28,024 nucleotides of DNA, taken from assembly GCF_959608125.1 (NCBI RefSeq), contig NZ_CAUHPG010000028.1, forward strand, positions 1-28,024, written 5' to 3'. The notes under the pieces were generated by a model. That model was not told the DNA's origin and did not search any database. It saw only the letters and a list, made by a program, of their open reading frames with translations. The position numbers were made by a program, and so were the translations under genes. Position 1 is the first letter of the stretch; every line of letters begins with the position of its first letter. This document shows, piece by piece, positions 16,064 through 23,778 of the stretch. This DNA comes from an uncultured Slackia sp. (GTDB taxonomy: Bacteria; Actinomycetota; Coriobacteriia; Coriobacteriales; Eggerthellaceae).

Positions 16064-16435
16064 ATGAACTTCATCCTCCGTTGCCTCGTGACCGCCGTCG
16101 CCGTGGCCGCGGCCGTCTGGCTCGTGCCCGGCATCGAGGTGGCTCCGACCACCGAAACCTGGGCATGCGTCGCAGTACTGGCCCTGTTCCTATCCCTGCT
16201 CGACATCTCGCTCAAGCCCATCCTGCAGGTGCTCAGCCTGCCGGTGTCGGTGCTCACCCTGGGCATCTTCTACCTCGTGGTGAACACCTTCGTGCTCTAC
16301 GTCGCATCCTGGATGGCGAACGGGCTGTTCAACGTCGGGTTCGAAATCTCGAGCTTCGGCAGCGCCTTCGTGGCGAGCATCGTCATCAGCATCGTCGGCT
16401 CGATCGTCGGCGGCATCACGGGAGCGAAAGACTGA
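16064..16435 (+). CDS. Small four-TM membrane protein, phage holin superfamily IV (PF04020-like)
   Basis: This 123-aa protein is almost wholly hydrophobic with four predicted membrane segments: about 4-20, 33-50, 58-80 and 98-118. The LKPILQVLSLPVSVLTLGIF run is typical of the family found as single chromosomal genes in many bacteria. The holin label is historical; there are no other phage genes here and the role is unknown. The ATG at 16064 follows AAAGGAG; an earlier in-frame ATG at 15989 adds 25 non-hydrophobic residues without a ribosome site. It is 156 nt after the HNH gene on the same strand. A GC-rich hairpin follows it. Confidence 0.85.
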   Translation: MNFILRCLVTAVAVAAAVWLVPGIEVAPTTETWACVAVLALFLSLLDISLKPILQVLSLPVSVLTLGIFYLVVNTFVLYVASWMANGLFNVGFEISSFGSAFVASIVISIVGSIVGGITGAKD

Positions 16436-16510
16436 TCATTCTTCTTCTCGTTTTGATGCGCGGACGTATCTGCCCTGCATATCAAAAGCCCGGACGACAT
16501 CTCGAAATAA

Positions 16511-16544
16511 CGGCGGCCCCTGCACCGATTCGCAGGGGCCGCCG
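16511..16544 (+). terminator. GC-rich hairpin after the holin-family gene
   Basis: A perfect 13-bp stem (16511-16523 with 16532-16544) with an 8-nt loop lies about 75 nt past the stop. It lacks a plus-strand T-run, and a weak TTATTTC follows it on the minus strand. The rest of 16436-16739 holds no gene I can support. Confidence 0.5.
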
Positions 16545-16654
16545 TCGTGAAGGAACCGAATTGCCGCATCGAAGGGTCATTAGCGACGTACGTCGGCATG
16601 GTGGGCTTCGGACTTCGCAAATACGCCCATCTCTCCCGCCCATAGCGCCGTACG

Positions 16655-16690
16655 ACAAAAAAAGGAGCCGCGCCGTAGCGCGACTCCTTT
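16655..16690 (-). terminator. Rho-independent terminator of groES-groEL
   Basis: A 13-bp stem (16661-16673 with 16678-16690, one mismatch) with a CGTA loop is followed on the minus strand by a run of seven T. It sits 50 nt after the groEL stop. Confidence 0.9.
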
Positions 16691-16739
16691 CGTAAGCATA
16701 TGTATGGCGTTTCGCCGAATCAGCAAACCCGGAGAGGGC

Positions 16740-18383
16740 TTACATCATCATGCCGCCGCCCTGGCCGCCTGCGGCGAGAGCGGACAGGTCCGGGCCGTCC
16801 TTCGGGATCTCGGAAATCGTGGCCTCGGTGATCAGAATCAGGCCGGCGACGGAGACCGCGGACTGCAGAGCGGTGCGGGTGACCTTCACGGGGTCGGAAA
16901 CCTGCATCTCGATCATGTTGCCGTACTCGCCGGAAGCGAAGTTCAGACCCTCGCCCTTAGGCAAAGCCTTGACCTTCTCGATCACGATACCAGCCTCCAT
17001 GCCCGCGTTCTGGGCGATGGTGCGCATCGGAGCCTCGAGGGCCTTGCGGACGATGTCGACGCCGACCTGCTCGTCGTGGTTGGCGCACTCGACAGCGTCG
17101 AGAGCCGGGATAGCATCGACCAGAGCGACGCCGCCGCCTGCGATGATGCCTTCCTGAACAGCGGCACGGGTTGCCTGCAGGGCGTCCTCGATGCGGCTCT
17201 TCTTCTCCTTGAGCTCGGACTCGGTAGCAGCGCCGACCTTCATGACGGCAACGCCGCCGGAGAGCTTGCCCAGACGCTCGTTGAGCTTCTCGCGGTCGAA
17301 GTCGGAGTCGACGTGCTCGAGCTCGGCGCGGATCTGGTCGCAACGATCGGCGATGGCCTGCTTGTCGCCTGCGCCATCGATGATGACGGTGGAGTCTTTG
17401 GTGACCTTGACGGTCTTGGCCTGGCCGAGCATATTCAGCTGGGCCTCGCCGAGAACCAGGCCGAAGTCCTTCGCGATGACCTGGCCGTTGGTAACGATGG
17501 CCATGTCCTCGAGGATGCGCTTGCGGCGGTCGCCGAAGCCGGGGGCCTTGATGGCGGCGCAGGTGAAGGTGCCGCGCAGACGGTTCAGAAGGATGGTGGA
17601 CAGAGCCTCGCCGTCGACGTCCTCAGCGACGATGAGCAGCGGGCGGCCGGTCTTGCTGACCTGCTCGAGGATCGGCATGACGTCCTGGATGGAAGAGACC
17701 TTCTGGTCGGTCAGCAGGATGAAGGGATCCTTGAGGACGGCCTCCATGCGTTCCATGTCAGTGGCCATGTACGGAGAGATGTAGCCGCGCTCGTACTGCA
17801 TGCCCTCGACGACCTCGATCTCGATGCCGAAGGTCTGGGACTCTTCGACGGAGATGACGCCGTCCTTGCCGACGACCTCCATGGCCTCGGCGATCTTCTC
17901 GCCCACGCCGTCGGAAGTCTGGTCGTCGCGTGCGGAGATGGCGCCGACGGAAGCGATCTGCTCCTTGGTGGAAACGGGAATCGCGTCGGTGGCGATGGCG
18001 TCGACCACGGCAGCGGCGGCCTTCTCGATGCCCGCACGGATGGAGATGGGGTTGGCGCCTGCGGCGATGTTGCGCAGACCCTCGCTCACCAGGACGTCGG
18101 TGAGCAGCGTGGCGGTGGTGGTGCCGTCGCCCGCGACGTCGTTGGTCTTGGTGGCGGCTTCCTTCACGAGCTGAGCGCCCATGTTCTCGACCGGATCGGG
18201 AAGTTCGACTTCCTTGGCCACGGTAACGCCGTCGTTGGTGACCAGCGGAGCGCCGTAGGTGCGCTCGAGGGCGACATAGCGGCCCTTGGGGCCGAGGGTC
18301 ACCTTGACCGCGTCAGCCAGCTTGGTGACGCCTGCGGCAAGCGCGCCGCGCGCGTCGGTATCGAACTGAATATCTTTTGCCAT
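16740..18383 (-). CDS. groL: Chaperonin GroEL (Hsp60)
   Basis: This 547-aa chaperonin is full length. It has the ATP-site stretches LGPKGR (30-35), DGVTVAKE (51-58) and GDGTTT (85-90), and ends in the GGQGGGMMM tail typical of GroEL. With GroES it forms the ATP-driven folding chamber in the cytoplasm. The ATG at 18383 follows AAGGAG. It lies 75 nt after groES on the same transcript, controlled by the CIRCE operator upstream of groES, and a strong terminator follows it. Confidence 0.98.
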   Translation of the reverse strand: MAKDIQFDTDARGALAAGVTKLADAVKVTLGPKGRYVALERTYGAPLVTNDGVTVAKEVELPDPVENMGAQLVKEAATKTNDVAGDGTTTATLLTDVLVSEGLRNIAAGANPISIRAGIEKAAAAVVDAIATDAIPVSTKEQIASVGAISARDDQTSDGVGEKIAEAMEVVGKDGVISVEESQTFGIEIEVVEGMQYERGYISPYMATDMERMEAVLKDPFILLTDQKVSSIQDVMPILEQVSKTGRPLLIVAEDVDGEALSTILLNRLRGTFTCAAIKAPGFGDRRKRILEDMAIVTNGQVIAKDFGLVLGEAQLNMLGQAKTVKVTKDSTVIIDGAGDKQAIADRCDQIRAELEHVDSDFDREKLNERLGKLSGGVAVMKVGAATESELKEKKSRIEDALQATRAAVQEGIIAGGGVALVDAIPALDAVECANHDEQVGVDIVRKALEAPMRTIAQNAGMEAGIVIEKVKALPKGEGLNFASGEYGNMIEMQVSDPVKVTRTALQSAVSVAGLILITEATISEIPKDGPDLSALAAGGQGGGMMM

Positions 18384-18458
18384 GACGATTCACTCCTTCG
18401 TGTGATACGGCGGACGATGCATGTGCCGTCCGCCGTGGAAATGGCGAGAATGCGGGAT

Positions 18459-18749
18459 TTAGTCGGTGTAGACGCCGTACAGGTCGTCGGAACGCAGGAT
18501 GATGACCTCTTCGTCATCGACCGTGACCTCGGTGCCGCCGAACTTGCCGTACAGCACTCGATCGCCCACCTTGACGGGAACGGGAACCAGGTTGCCGTCC
18601 TTGTCGTGCTTACCCTCGCCCACGGCCAGAACGACGCCGCTCTGCGGCTTCTCTTTGGCAGCGGAGGCGATGTACAGACCGGAAGCGGTGGTCTCTTCAG
18701 CTTCGTCGCGCTTGATGATGACGCGATCGCCCAAAGGCTTGAGATTCAT
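18459..18749 (-). CDS. groES: Co-chaperonin GroES (Hsp10)
   Basis: This 96-aa co-chaperonin is full length. It begins MNLKPLGDRVIIKRDE, has the mobile loop around 17-30 (AEETTASGLYIASA) and the family stretches VGDRVLYGKFGGTEV and DEEVIILRSDDLYGV. It caps GroEL and is the first gene of the groESL operon. The ATG at 18749 follows AGAGAGGA. The leader carries the CIRCE element and a sigma-70-type promoter. Confidence 0.98.
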   Translation of the reverse strand: MNLKPLGDRVIIKRDEAEETTASGLYIASAAKEKPQSGVVLAVGEGKHDKDGNLVPVPVKVGDRVLYGKFGGTEVTVDDEEVIILRSDDLYGVYTD

Positions 18750-18798
18750 GATCGTTATCCTCTCTCTAGCTTCCCTTGATAGTGGGGCTTCGTGAGTG

Positions 18799-18825
18799 CT
18801 AGCACTGTATGCCTTCGAGTGCTAA
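18799..18825 (-). promoter_or_regulatory. CIRCE operator (HrcA site) of groESL
   Basis: On the minus strand TTAGCACTC, 9 nt, CAGTGCTAG match the CIRCE consensus TTAGCACTC-N9-GAGTGCTAA with two mismatches in the second arm. An extra half-site GAGTGCTAG at 18794-18802 overlaps that imperfect arm. HrcA-type heat-shock repression is expected; hrcA is not in the window. Confidence 0.92.
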
Positions 18826-18834
18826 CTGATGGCT

Positions 18835-18862
18835 ATACTACCATCGCTTGGCGCGGATGCAA
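18835..18862 (-). promoter_or_regulatory. Sigma-70-type promoter of groESL
   Basis: On the minus strand TTGCAT (18857-18862), a 16-nt spacer and TAGTAT (18835-18840) lie just upstream of CIRCE, so the operator covers the expected start point. Confidence 0.75.
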
Positions 18863-19052
18863 GAGAAATAACGGCGTTTCAGAGTGTTTCCTGCCAATCG
18901 TTACGCTTGCGTCATATTCCGCACGCGTCATAAACGCGAAGAAGCGTTCGGAGAGGCAGCGTCACAACGCGATTTCGGTGTGAAGCCGCCGACACCCGCC
19001 TCGCGCACGCGCGCTATGTGATTTATAGGCGCAACGCCTTCGCCCGATCGAT

Positions 19053-19077
19053 ACCCCGAGCGCTCGGGGTGCTTTTT
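19053..19077 (+). terminator. Orphan terminator-like palindrome
   Basis: ACCCCGAGC and GCTCGGGGT form a perfect 18-nt palindrome followed by GCTTTTTGC on the plus strand. No plus-strand gene precedes it within 2.6 kb, since groESL is on the other strand. It may end a small RNA, act as an attenuator, or be a bidirectional insulator. Confidence 0.6.
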
Positions 19078-19256
19078 GCTAAACACTTTTTTGCATATTT
19101 TCGACCGCTTACCCGATAAAATATGCTTTTGTCGCATTAAAGTGCGTATTTCAATGCATGATTGCCGCATAAAAAGCTTTATTTACTCTTTTTTATAAAA
19201 ATCACTCTTTCAAAATAAAGCGCTCTATGCAATAATGCCCCCATCATATTTTTTGT

Positions 19257-19285
19257 TTGACTGCACAAAATGTGAAACTTGATAA
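19257..19285 (+). promoter_or_regulatory. Sigma-70-type promoter of the amino-acid ABC operon
   Basis: TTGACT (19257-19262), a 17-nt spacer and TGATAA (19280-19285) are the best promoter match in the AT-rich region. The predicted transcript starts near 19292 and carries a leader of about 250 nt. Confidence 0.65.
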
Positions 19286-19544
19286 AGATATATCACCAGT
19301 TCATCAATCATTTATAAGTTGTGCATTATCCCAATTTTTCGAGAAAAACGCCGCTTGCTGCCAAAAGCGGCCGTTCACACGCATCCGAGCGATGCGCATA
19401 AAGCGCGCGACGCCTTCGACCGGAAACGCCACCGCGCGCGTCGGCATCCGACGCGCCGGCGAGCCCGACGGATGCGCGCCCTTCATCCAACCGATCGCGG
19501 CACGAACGCCGCTTCGGCATAAGCCCCCGCAGAAAGGACCACGC

Positions 19545-20354
19545 ATGATGAAGAAAAAAGCCCTCTTCCTCACCCTGGCGGTCGCCGCCCTCTGTGCGCT
19601 TCCGCTGCTCGCCTCCTGTTCCGGAGGCGGGTCGTCCGACACCGCCGAGCCTGCCGCCGACGGCAGCTACACCCTCATCGAGGACGGCAAGCTCACCGTG
19701 GCCGCATCGCTCGACTTCCCGCCGTTCGAGAACCTCAATAACGGCAATGTCGAAGGTTTCGAGGTCGACCTGATGAAAGCCATTTCCGACAAGCTCGGCC
19801 TTGAGTGCAACTACCTGCCCACCATGAAGTTCGACACCATCATCCCCGCCCTGGTGGCAGGCGGGACCGCCGATGTCGGCGTTTCCGGCTTCACCATCAC
19901 GCCCGAGCGCGAAGAAGAAGTGGACTTCTCCACCCCGTTCTGCGACACCAACCAGTGCATCGTCGTGCTGAACGGCTCCGACATCGCCGATGAAACCCAG
20001 CTCGCAGGCAAGCGCATCGGCGCCGAGACCGGCACCACCGGCCTGACCTGGTCCAAGGAAAACCTCACCGACGCTCAGGAAATCGTCGCCTTCGATGAAT
20101 ATCCCGCCGTCTTCGCCGCCCTGCAGTCCGGCCAGGTCGCAGCAGCCGTCCTGGACAAGCCCGTCGCCGACTACTACATCAAGGTCGCCTACTCCGACTG
20201 CCAGGTAGTCAAAGAAATTCCCACCGGCGAGCAGTACGGCATCGCCGTGAGCAAGGAGAACCCGAACCTCACCGCCGCCATCAATGACGCCATCGCCGAG
20301 CTCCAGGCCGACGGCACCATCGCCGAACTCAACCAGAAGTGGTTCGGCATCTAA
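19545..20354 (+). CDS. Amino-acid ABC transporter substrate-binding lipoprotein
   Basis: This 269-aa extracytoplasmic solute-binding protein is of the polar amino-acid (PBPb, SBP_bac_3) type. Residues 3-5 are Lys, a hydrophobic stretch follows, and the lipobox is Leu22-Ala-Ser-Cys25, so it should be lipid-anchored. A Gly/Ser/Asp-rich spacer precedes the binding domain (about 45-268). That domain has DFPPFENL, GFEVDLMKAI, ALVAGGTADVGVSGFTITPERE and FSTPF, all family signatures. The ATG at 19545 follows AAAGGA; a longer frame from 19257 overlaps the promoter. It is the first gene of a three-gene operon. The ligand is not certain; basic or polar amino acids are likely. Confidence 0.95.
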   Translation: MMKKKALFLTLAVAALCALPLLASCSGGGSSDTAEPAADGSYTLIEDGKLTVAASLDFPPFENLNNGNVEGFEVDLMKAISDKLGLECNYLPTMKFDTIIPALVAGGTADVGVSGFTITPEREEEVDFSTPFCDTNQCIVVLNGSDIADETQLAGKRIGAETGTTGLTWSKENLTDAQEIVAFDEYPAVFAALQSGQVAAAVLDKPVADYYIKVAYSDCQVVKEIPTGEQYGIAVSKENPNLTAAINDAIAELQADGTIAELNQKWFGI

Positions 20355-20368
20355 GACTCGATCGGACG

Positions 20369-20441
20369 CGCCGCTGTCGCGCTGAAGGCGCGGCAGCGGC
20401 GTCCTTGTCGGGCACATGCCTCCGTGCCCGACAAGGACGCC
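20369..20441 (+). repeat. Two overlapping intercistronic hairpins
   Basis: Hairpin 1 has a 13-bp stem with one G-T wobble (20369-20381 with 20389-20401). Hairpin 2 has a perfect 18-bp stem (20398-20415 with 20424-20441, loop of 8). They share 20398-20401, so they compete. No T-run follows, which suits 3'-end protection of the binding-protein mRNA or partial attenuation rather than full termination. Confidence 0.8.
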
Positions 20442-20488
20442 TTGCGCCCGTACGCGATACTGTGGATTCCCGTTAGAAAGGCATCGTC

Positions 20489-21883
20489 ATGGACACCTTC
20501 GCTTCGCCGTCGCGTCGAAAGCACGTGCTTGCGCGAGCCGCTTGCATCGTCGCATGCGCGATCGCAACCCTCTTCCTCGGCCTCGTGCTGACCTCCACCG
20601 CGCCCTCCCAGGCGCATGCTCTCGAAGTGGAAGCCTGCACCGCCGCGCCGAACGAAGACGGCGGCAACCGCATTCTCGGAGCCACCCCCACCCGCGTCAC
20701 GTGGCGCGCGCATTCCGCCGAAGACGAGAGCCTTTCGCGCATCACGCTCGCTTTCGCCGACGGCGTCGAGCTGAGCGCCGACAAGGTGAAGGTCACCGGC
20801 CTTTCCGGCCTCGACCGAGTCGAGCTGAACGCCCAGACCAGCGCCCCTGGCGACGGAACCATTGTCATCGATATGCCCGAAACGGCCCCCGCAGGCGTTT
20901 CGTTCCTCGTCGAGATTTACAACGTGGTCTTCCCCGCCGACGGCGGAGAGTTCCAGGTAGCGGCCACCACCGAAGCCGCTGACGGAACCGTGAACGAGCT
21001 CGGCCCCCTAGGAGGCGTCATCACGGTTTCCGGCGTCAGCGTTGCCGAAGGAATCGCCGCATGGCTCAACAACCAAGGCTGGGTCCAGGCTTGGAATTCC
21101 AATAAGTTCCTGCACCTGTTCTTCGACCCCGCAATCATCGTGACCAGCATTCCGAGCGTATTCAACGGCTGGTTGGCAGCACTCGGCATCGTAATCATCG
21201 CCTTCCCTGCCGCCATCCCCGTGGGCTTCGTGCTCGCCCTGATGCGCATGGCGCGTTTCCGCATCGTGCGCGCCGTGGCAGGCACCTACGTCAACATCGT
21301 ACGCGGCACGCCTATGTTCCTCCAGATCTACATCGCATTCTTCGGTCTGCCGTTGCTGGGACTCAACATCAACAATTTCGCCTTGGGCTGCTGCGTCATG
21401 GCTCTGAACTCGAGCGCCTATCTGTGCGAGATCTTCCGCGCAGGCATCCAGTCCATCAGCAAGGGGCAGTTCGAAGCGGCGCGTTCGCTGGGCATGAACA
21501 GCGTGCAGACCATGATCCATATCATCGCGCCGCAGGCATTCCGCCGCGTCATTCCCACTATGACCAACGAGCTCATCCTGCTGTATAAAGACACCTCGCT
21601 GCTGGCTGCCGTGGGCATCATGGAAACGGTCATGTACGCCAAGACGATTACCGCGGCGACGGGCAACATCACCCCATACATCGTGGCCGCAGGCTTCTAC
21701 CTGATCGTCACGCTGCCCATGAGCCGTATCACCCGCGCCATGGAAGACCGCACCGGCACCCATAAGGTCGCCCTCAAGAAAAAGCCCGCCGACAAAGAGC
21801 CGAAATCGGTTCGCAAGCAGGGCTGGAGCCCCGACCTGAACGCTGCGAAAGACGAACTCGCCATCAAGACGGCAGATTTGTAG
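20489..21883 (+). CDS. Amino-acid ABC permease with an extra N-terminal extracytoplasmic domain
   Basis: This 464-aa protein is about twice the usual HisM/GlnP length. Residues 12-43 are a signal-like hydrophobic stretch ending in SQAHA. Residues about 45-185 look like a secreted beta-rich domain with no Cys pair that I can see. The permease proper (about 205-420) has FNGWLAALGIVIIAF, RGTPMFLQIYIAFFGLP (272-288) and the EAA loop EAARSLGMNSVQTMIHIIAPQA (329-350) that contacts the ATPase. A charged cytoplasmic tail of about 40 residues closes it. The ATG at 20489 follows AAAGG. The ATPase gene starts 10 nt after its stop. The extra domain may assist ligand capture or dock the lipoprotein; this is inference. 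Confidence 0.93.
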   Translation: MDTFASPSRRKHVLARAACIVACAIATLFLGLVLTSTAPSQAHALEVEACTAAPNEDGGNRILGATPTRVTWRAHSAEDESLSRITLAFADGVELSADKVKVTGLSGLDRVELNAQTSAPGDGTIVIDMPETAPAGVSFLVEIYNVVFPADGGEFQVAATTEAADGTVNELGPLGGVITVSGVSVAEGIAAWLNNQGWVQAWNSNKFLHLFFDPAIIVTSIPSVFNGWLAALGIVIIAFPAAIPVGFVLALMRMARFRIVRAVAGTYVNIVRGTPMFLQIYIAFFGLPLLGLNINNFALGCCVMALNSSAYLCEIFRAGIQSISKGQFEAARSLGMNSVQTMIHIIAPQAFRRVIPTMTNELILLYKDTSLLAAVGIMETVMYAKTITAATGNITPYIVAAGFYLIVTLPMSRITRAMEDRTGTHKVALKKKPADKEPKSVRKQGWSPDLNAAKDELAIKTADL

Positions 21884-21893
21884 GAGGCTCCTG

Positions 21894-22640
21894 ATGACCA
21901 TCGATACGACGAAATCCATCATCCGCATTCGCGACCTGCATAAAAGCTACGGCGATGTGGAAATCCTCAAGGGAATCGACCTGGATGTCTATAAGGGCGA
22001 AGTGGTCGTCATCCTAGGTCCGTCCGGCTCCGGCAAGTCGACCATGCTGCGCTGTGTGAACCGCCTCGAAGAGCCCACCAGCGGCCATATCTACTTCGAA
22101 GACACGGAAATCACCGACAAAAAGACCAATATCAACGAGGTGCGCAAGAACGTCGGCATGGTATTCCAGAACTTCAATCTATTCCCCCACCTCACGGCCA
22201 AGAAGAACGTCATGATCGCCCAACAGAAGGTGCTCAAGAGATCGAAAGAAGAAGCCGAGCGCATCGCAATCGAACAGCTCGAACGCGTCGGCCTGGGAGA
22301 GCGCATGGACCACTACCCCGACGGCCTGTCGGGCGGCCAGCAACAGCGCGTGGCCATCGCCCGAGCGCTTGCCATGAATCCGCACGTGATGCTGTTCGAC
22401 GAAGCTACGAGCGCCCTCGACCCCGAACTGGTACGCGGCGTCTTGGACGTAATGCGTCAGCTGGCCAAAGAGGGCATGACCATGCTGGTGGTCACCCATG
22501 AGATGGGCTTTGCCCGCGATGTGGCCGACCACGTGATCTTCATGGAGGACGGCAAGGTGATCGAACGCGGCGCACCCGACGAGGTGTTCAACAACCCGAA
22601 ATCGGAACGCACCCGCGCATTCATCGGCAACATCGCCTAA
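21894..22640 (+). CDS. Amino-acid ABC transporter ATP-binding protein (GlnQ/HisP-like)
   Basis: This 248-aa ATPase has full length for the family. It has Walker A GPSGSGKST (42-50), Q-loop Gln92 (VFQNFNLFPHLT), signature LSGGQQ (145-150), Walker B VMLFDE (165-170) and switch His202 (VVTHEMGFA). VFQNFNLFPHLT and THEMGFARDVAD are typical of polar amino-acid importers. It powers the permease encoded just upstream. The ATG at 21894 follows AGGAGG at good distance. It is the last gene of the operon and a strong terminator follows. Confidence 0.97.
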   Translation: MTIDTTKSIIRIRDLHKSYGDVEILKGIDLDVYKGEVVVILGPSGSGKSTMLRCVNRLEEPTSGHIYFEDTEITDKKTNINEVRKNVGMVFQNFNLFPHLTAKKNVMIAQQKVLKRSKEEAERIAIEQLERVGLGERMDHYPDGLSGGQQQRVAIARALAMNPHVMLFDEATSALDPELVRGVLDVMRQLAKEGMTMLVVTHEMGFARDVADHVIFMEDGKVIERGAPDEVFNNPKSERTRAFIGNIA

Positions 22641-22692
22641 GGCGCACCGCTCCCGCCTCCATGCCGACCGATCGGAATAGTCCCGTTCGACA

Positions 22693-22732
22693 AATGGGCC
22701 CCGAGCATCCATCGCGATGTTCGGGGCCCATT
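22693..22732 (+). terminator. Terminator of the ABC operon
   Basis: A 17-bp stem with one G-T pair (22693-22709 with 22716-22732) and a 6-nt loop is followed by CTTATGC, 52 nt past the ATPase stop. Confidence 0.85.
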
Positions 22733-22767
22733 CTTATGCACAAACGAAACCTTCGTCTGAAACGAAA

Positions 22768-22804
22768 CGACTCCCCCGTACGACCGAAAGGCCCGAGGGA
22801 GTCG
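22768..22804 (-). terminator. Terminator of the TetR gene
   Basis: An 8-bp stem (22768-22775 with 22797-22804) is followed on the minus strand by TTTCGTTTC, 28 nt past the TetR stop. It faces the ABC terminator in a convergent arrangement. Confidence 0.65.
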
Positions 22805-22832
22805 CCATGCGCTTCTATCGATATCGGATTCT

Positions 22833-23468
22833 TTACGCCTTTTCCTCGCCCTCCTGGGCGATCAAGCCATCGCGGCGCATAACGGGATACACCCATTCCG
22901 CAAGAAGCGCATGAGCGCGCTCATGCGCCGATTCGCCTTCCGAAACAGCCGAGACGGCCGCGCCGTCGACCAGGGCGATGACGAAACGCGGCGTGACGTC
23001 CTTAAGCCCCACACGGTCGATAATGCGCGCCACCGCAGAGTCCAGACGTGCGCGGCCGGCACGATACGCTCTTGTGACGGCCGTCGATTCAGACGCGGCC
23101 AAAAGCTGCATATAGTGAGGAGCGGCCGTTCCCGCTTCGGCGGGCATGCAGGCCGCAAGGAACAGGTCGACTACGCGGTCGCGGCAATCCTGCACATCCA
23201 TCTCTTCGGCCGCATCGGCCACGGATTCGGCGCGGCGAGCCCACGAACGCATGTTGTAGTCGCCCGCTTCATACAGCAGGTCGGAAATAGAATCGAAGTA
23301 ATACCCGGTCGAAGATGCGGCAGTATTAGCGCGCTTGGCGACATTGCGATACGTCACCGCGCTCGGACCGTCTTCCTGCATGATCGCGGCCGCTGCCACG
23401 ATCAAAGAAGCGCGAGTGATCTGCGCTTTGACAGACTTCGGCTCCTGTGCCGTTTTCTTAACAACCAT
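22833..23468 (-). CDS. TetR family transcriptional regulator
   Basis: This 211-aa protein has an N-terminal TetR helix-turn-helix: helix start at about 13, VTYRNVAKRANTAASSTGYYFDSISDLLYEA at 38-68 with the recognition helix around 46-58. A helical ligand-binding/dimer domain follows (about 75-200). The ATG at 23468 follows GAAGG. It is a single gene between the convergent ABC operon and the MHS symporter on the same strand. The targets are unknown; itself and the neighbouring symporter are the first candidates. An imperfect repeat GAGACGC-AAA-GCGCCTC just upstream may be its operator. Confidence 0.92.
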   Translation of the reverse strand: MVVKKTAQEPKSVKAQITRASLIVAAAAIMQEDGPSAVTYRNVAKRANTAASSTGYYFDSISDLLYEAGDYNMRSWARRAESVADAAEEMDVQDCRDRVVDLFLAACMPAEAGTAAPHYMQLLAASESTAVTRAYRAGRARLDSAVARIIDRVGLKDVTPRFVIALVDGAAVSAVSEGESAHERAHALLAEWVYPVMRRDGLIAQEGEEKA

Positions 23469-23490
23469 AGCGACACCTTCTAGTACTCAA

Positions 23491-23507
23491 GAGACGCAAA
23501 GCGCCTC
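23491..23507. promoter_or_regulatory. Candidate TetR operator
   Basis: An imperfect inverted repeat (GAGACGC, AAA, GCGCCTC; one mismatch) lies 23 nt upstream of the TetR start. Position and symmetry suit autoregulation; there is no direct evidence. Confidence 0.35.
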
Positions 23508-23596
23508 GTATTTGTCATCGTATTGAGAATGAGCGCACCTCTACCGAAGCATCGGAAACGCAACGTGTCTCTTAGGCGGAAAAGACCGGTACGCAG

Positions 23597-23632
23597 AAAA
23601 AAAGCAGCGTCCACGCCGACCGCAGACGCTGC
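23597..23632 (-). terminator. Terminator of the MHS symporter gene
   Basis: GCAGCGTC and GACGCTGC (23604-23611, 23625-23632) form a perfect 8-bp stem followed on the minus strand by seven T, about 147 nt past the stop. Otherwise 23508-23778 shows no gene. Confidence 0.85.
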
Positions 23633-23778
23633 AATTCATAATTCTGGAACATTTTAGAACATCGACAGTGTTCCTCATGTCGTCAACCCGATGGATCGAC
23701 AAGCTTTCCAAACCGTCTTCACAGCACCCGTGCGACACCCTTGCGCGGGGCTATGCGTCGAAAAGCCGACATGAACGC

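Larger units (their letters stand above)
18863..19544. other. Gene-free region between groESL and the ABC operon, with an AT-rich core
   Basis: No gene is supported. The first 200 nt are GC-rich and end in a terminator-like palindrome at 19053-19077. From about 19080 to 19340 the sequence is strikingly AT-rich compared with everything around it. It includes a 9-bp inverted repeat (19093-19101 with 19128-19136), TGCATNATT-like motifs and a good promoter at 19257-19285. A leader of roughly 250 nt follows, with a 9-bp stem at 19436-19456 (loop CAT). Confidence 0.7.

Noticed and set aside
14264..16435. Prophage remnant suggested by HNH and holin-family genes
   Set aside because: No integrase, structural genes or attachment repeats; both families occur as ordinary chromosomal genes.
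16704..18779. Plus-strand frame of 691 aa
   Set aside because: Antisense to groESL.
19061..19080. GG-N10-GC sigma-54-like match overlapping the orphan palindrome
   Set aside because: The -24 part (GGGGT) is poor, it is 465 nt from the next gene, and a terminator explains the sequence better.
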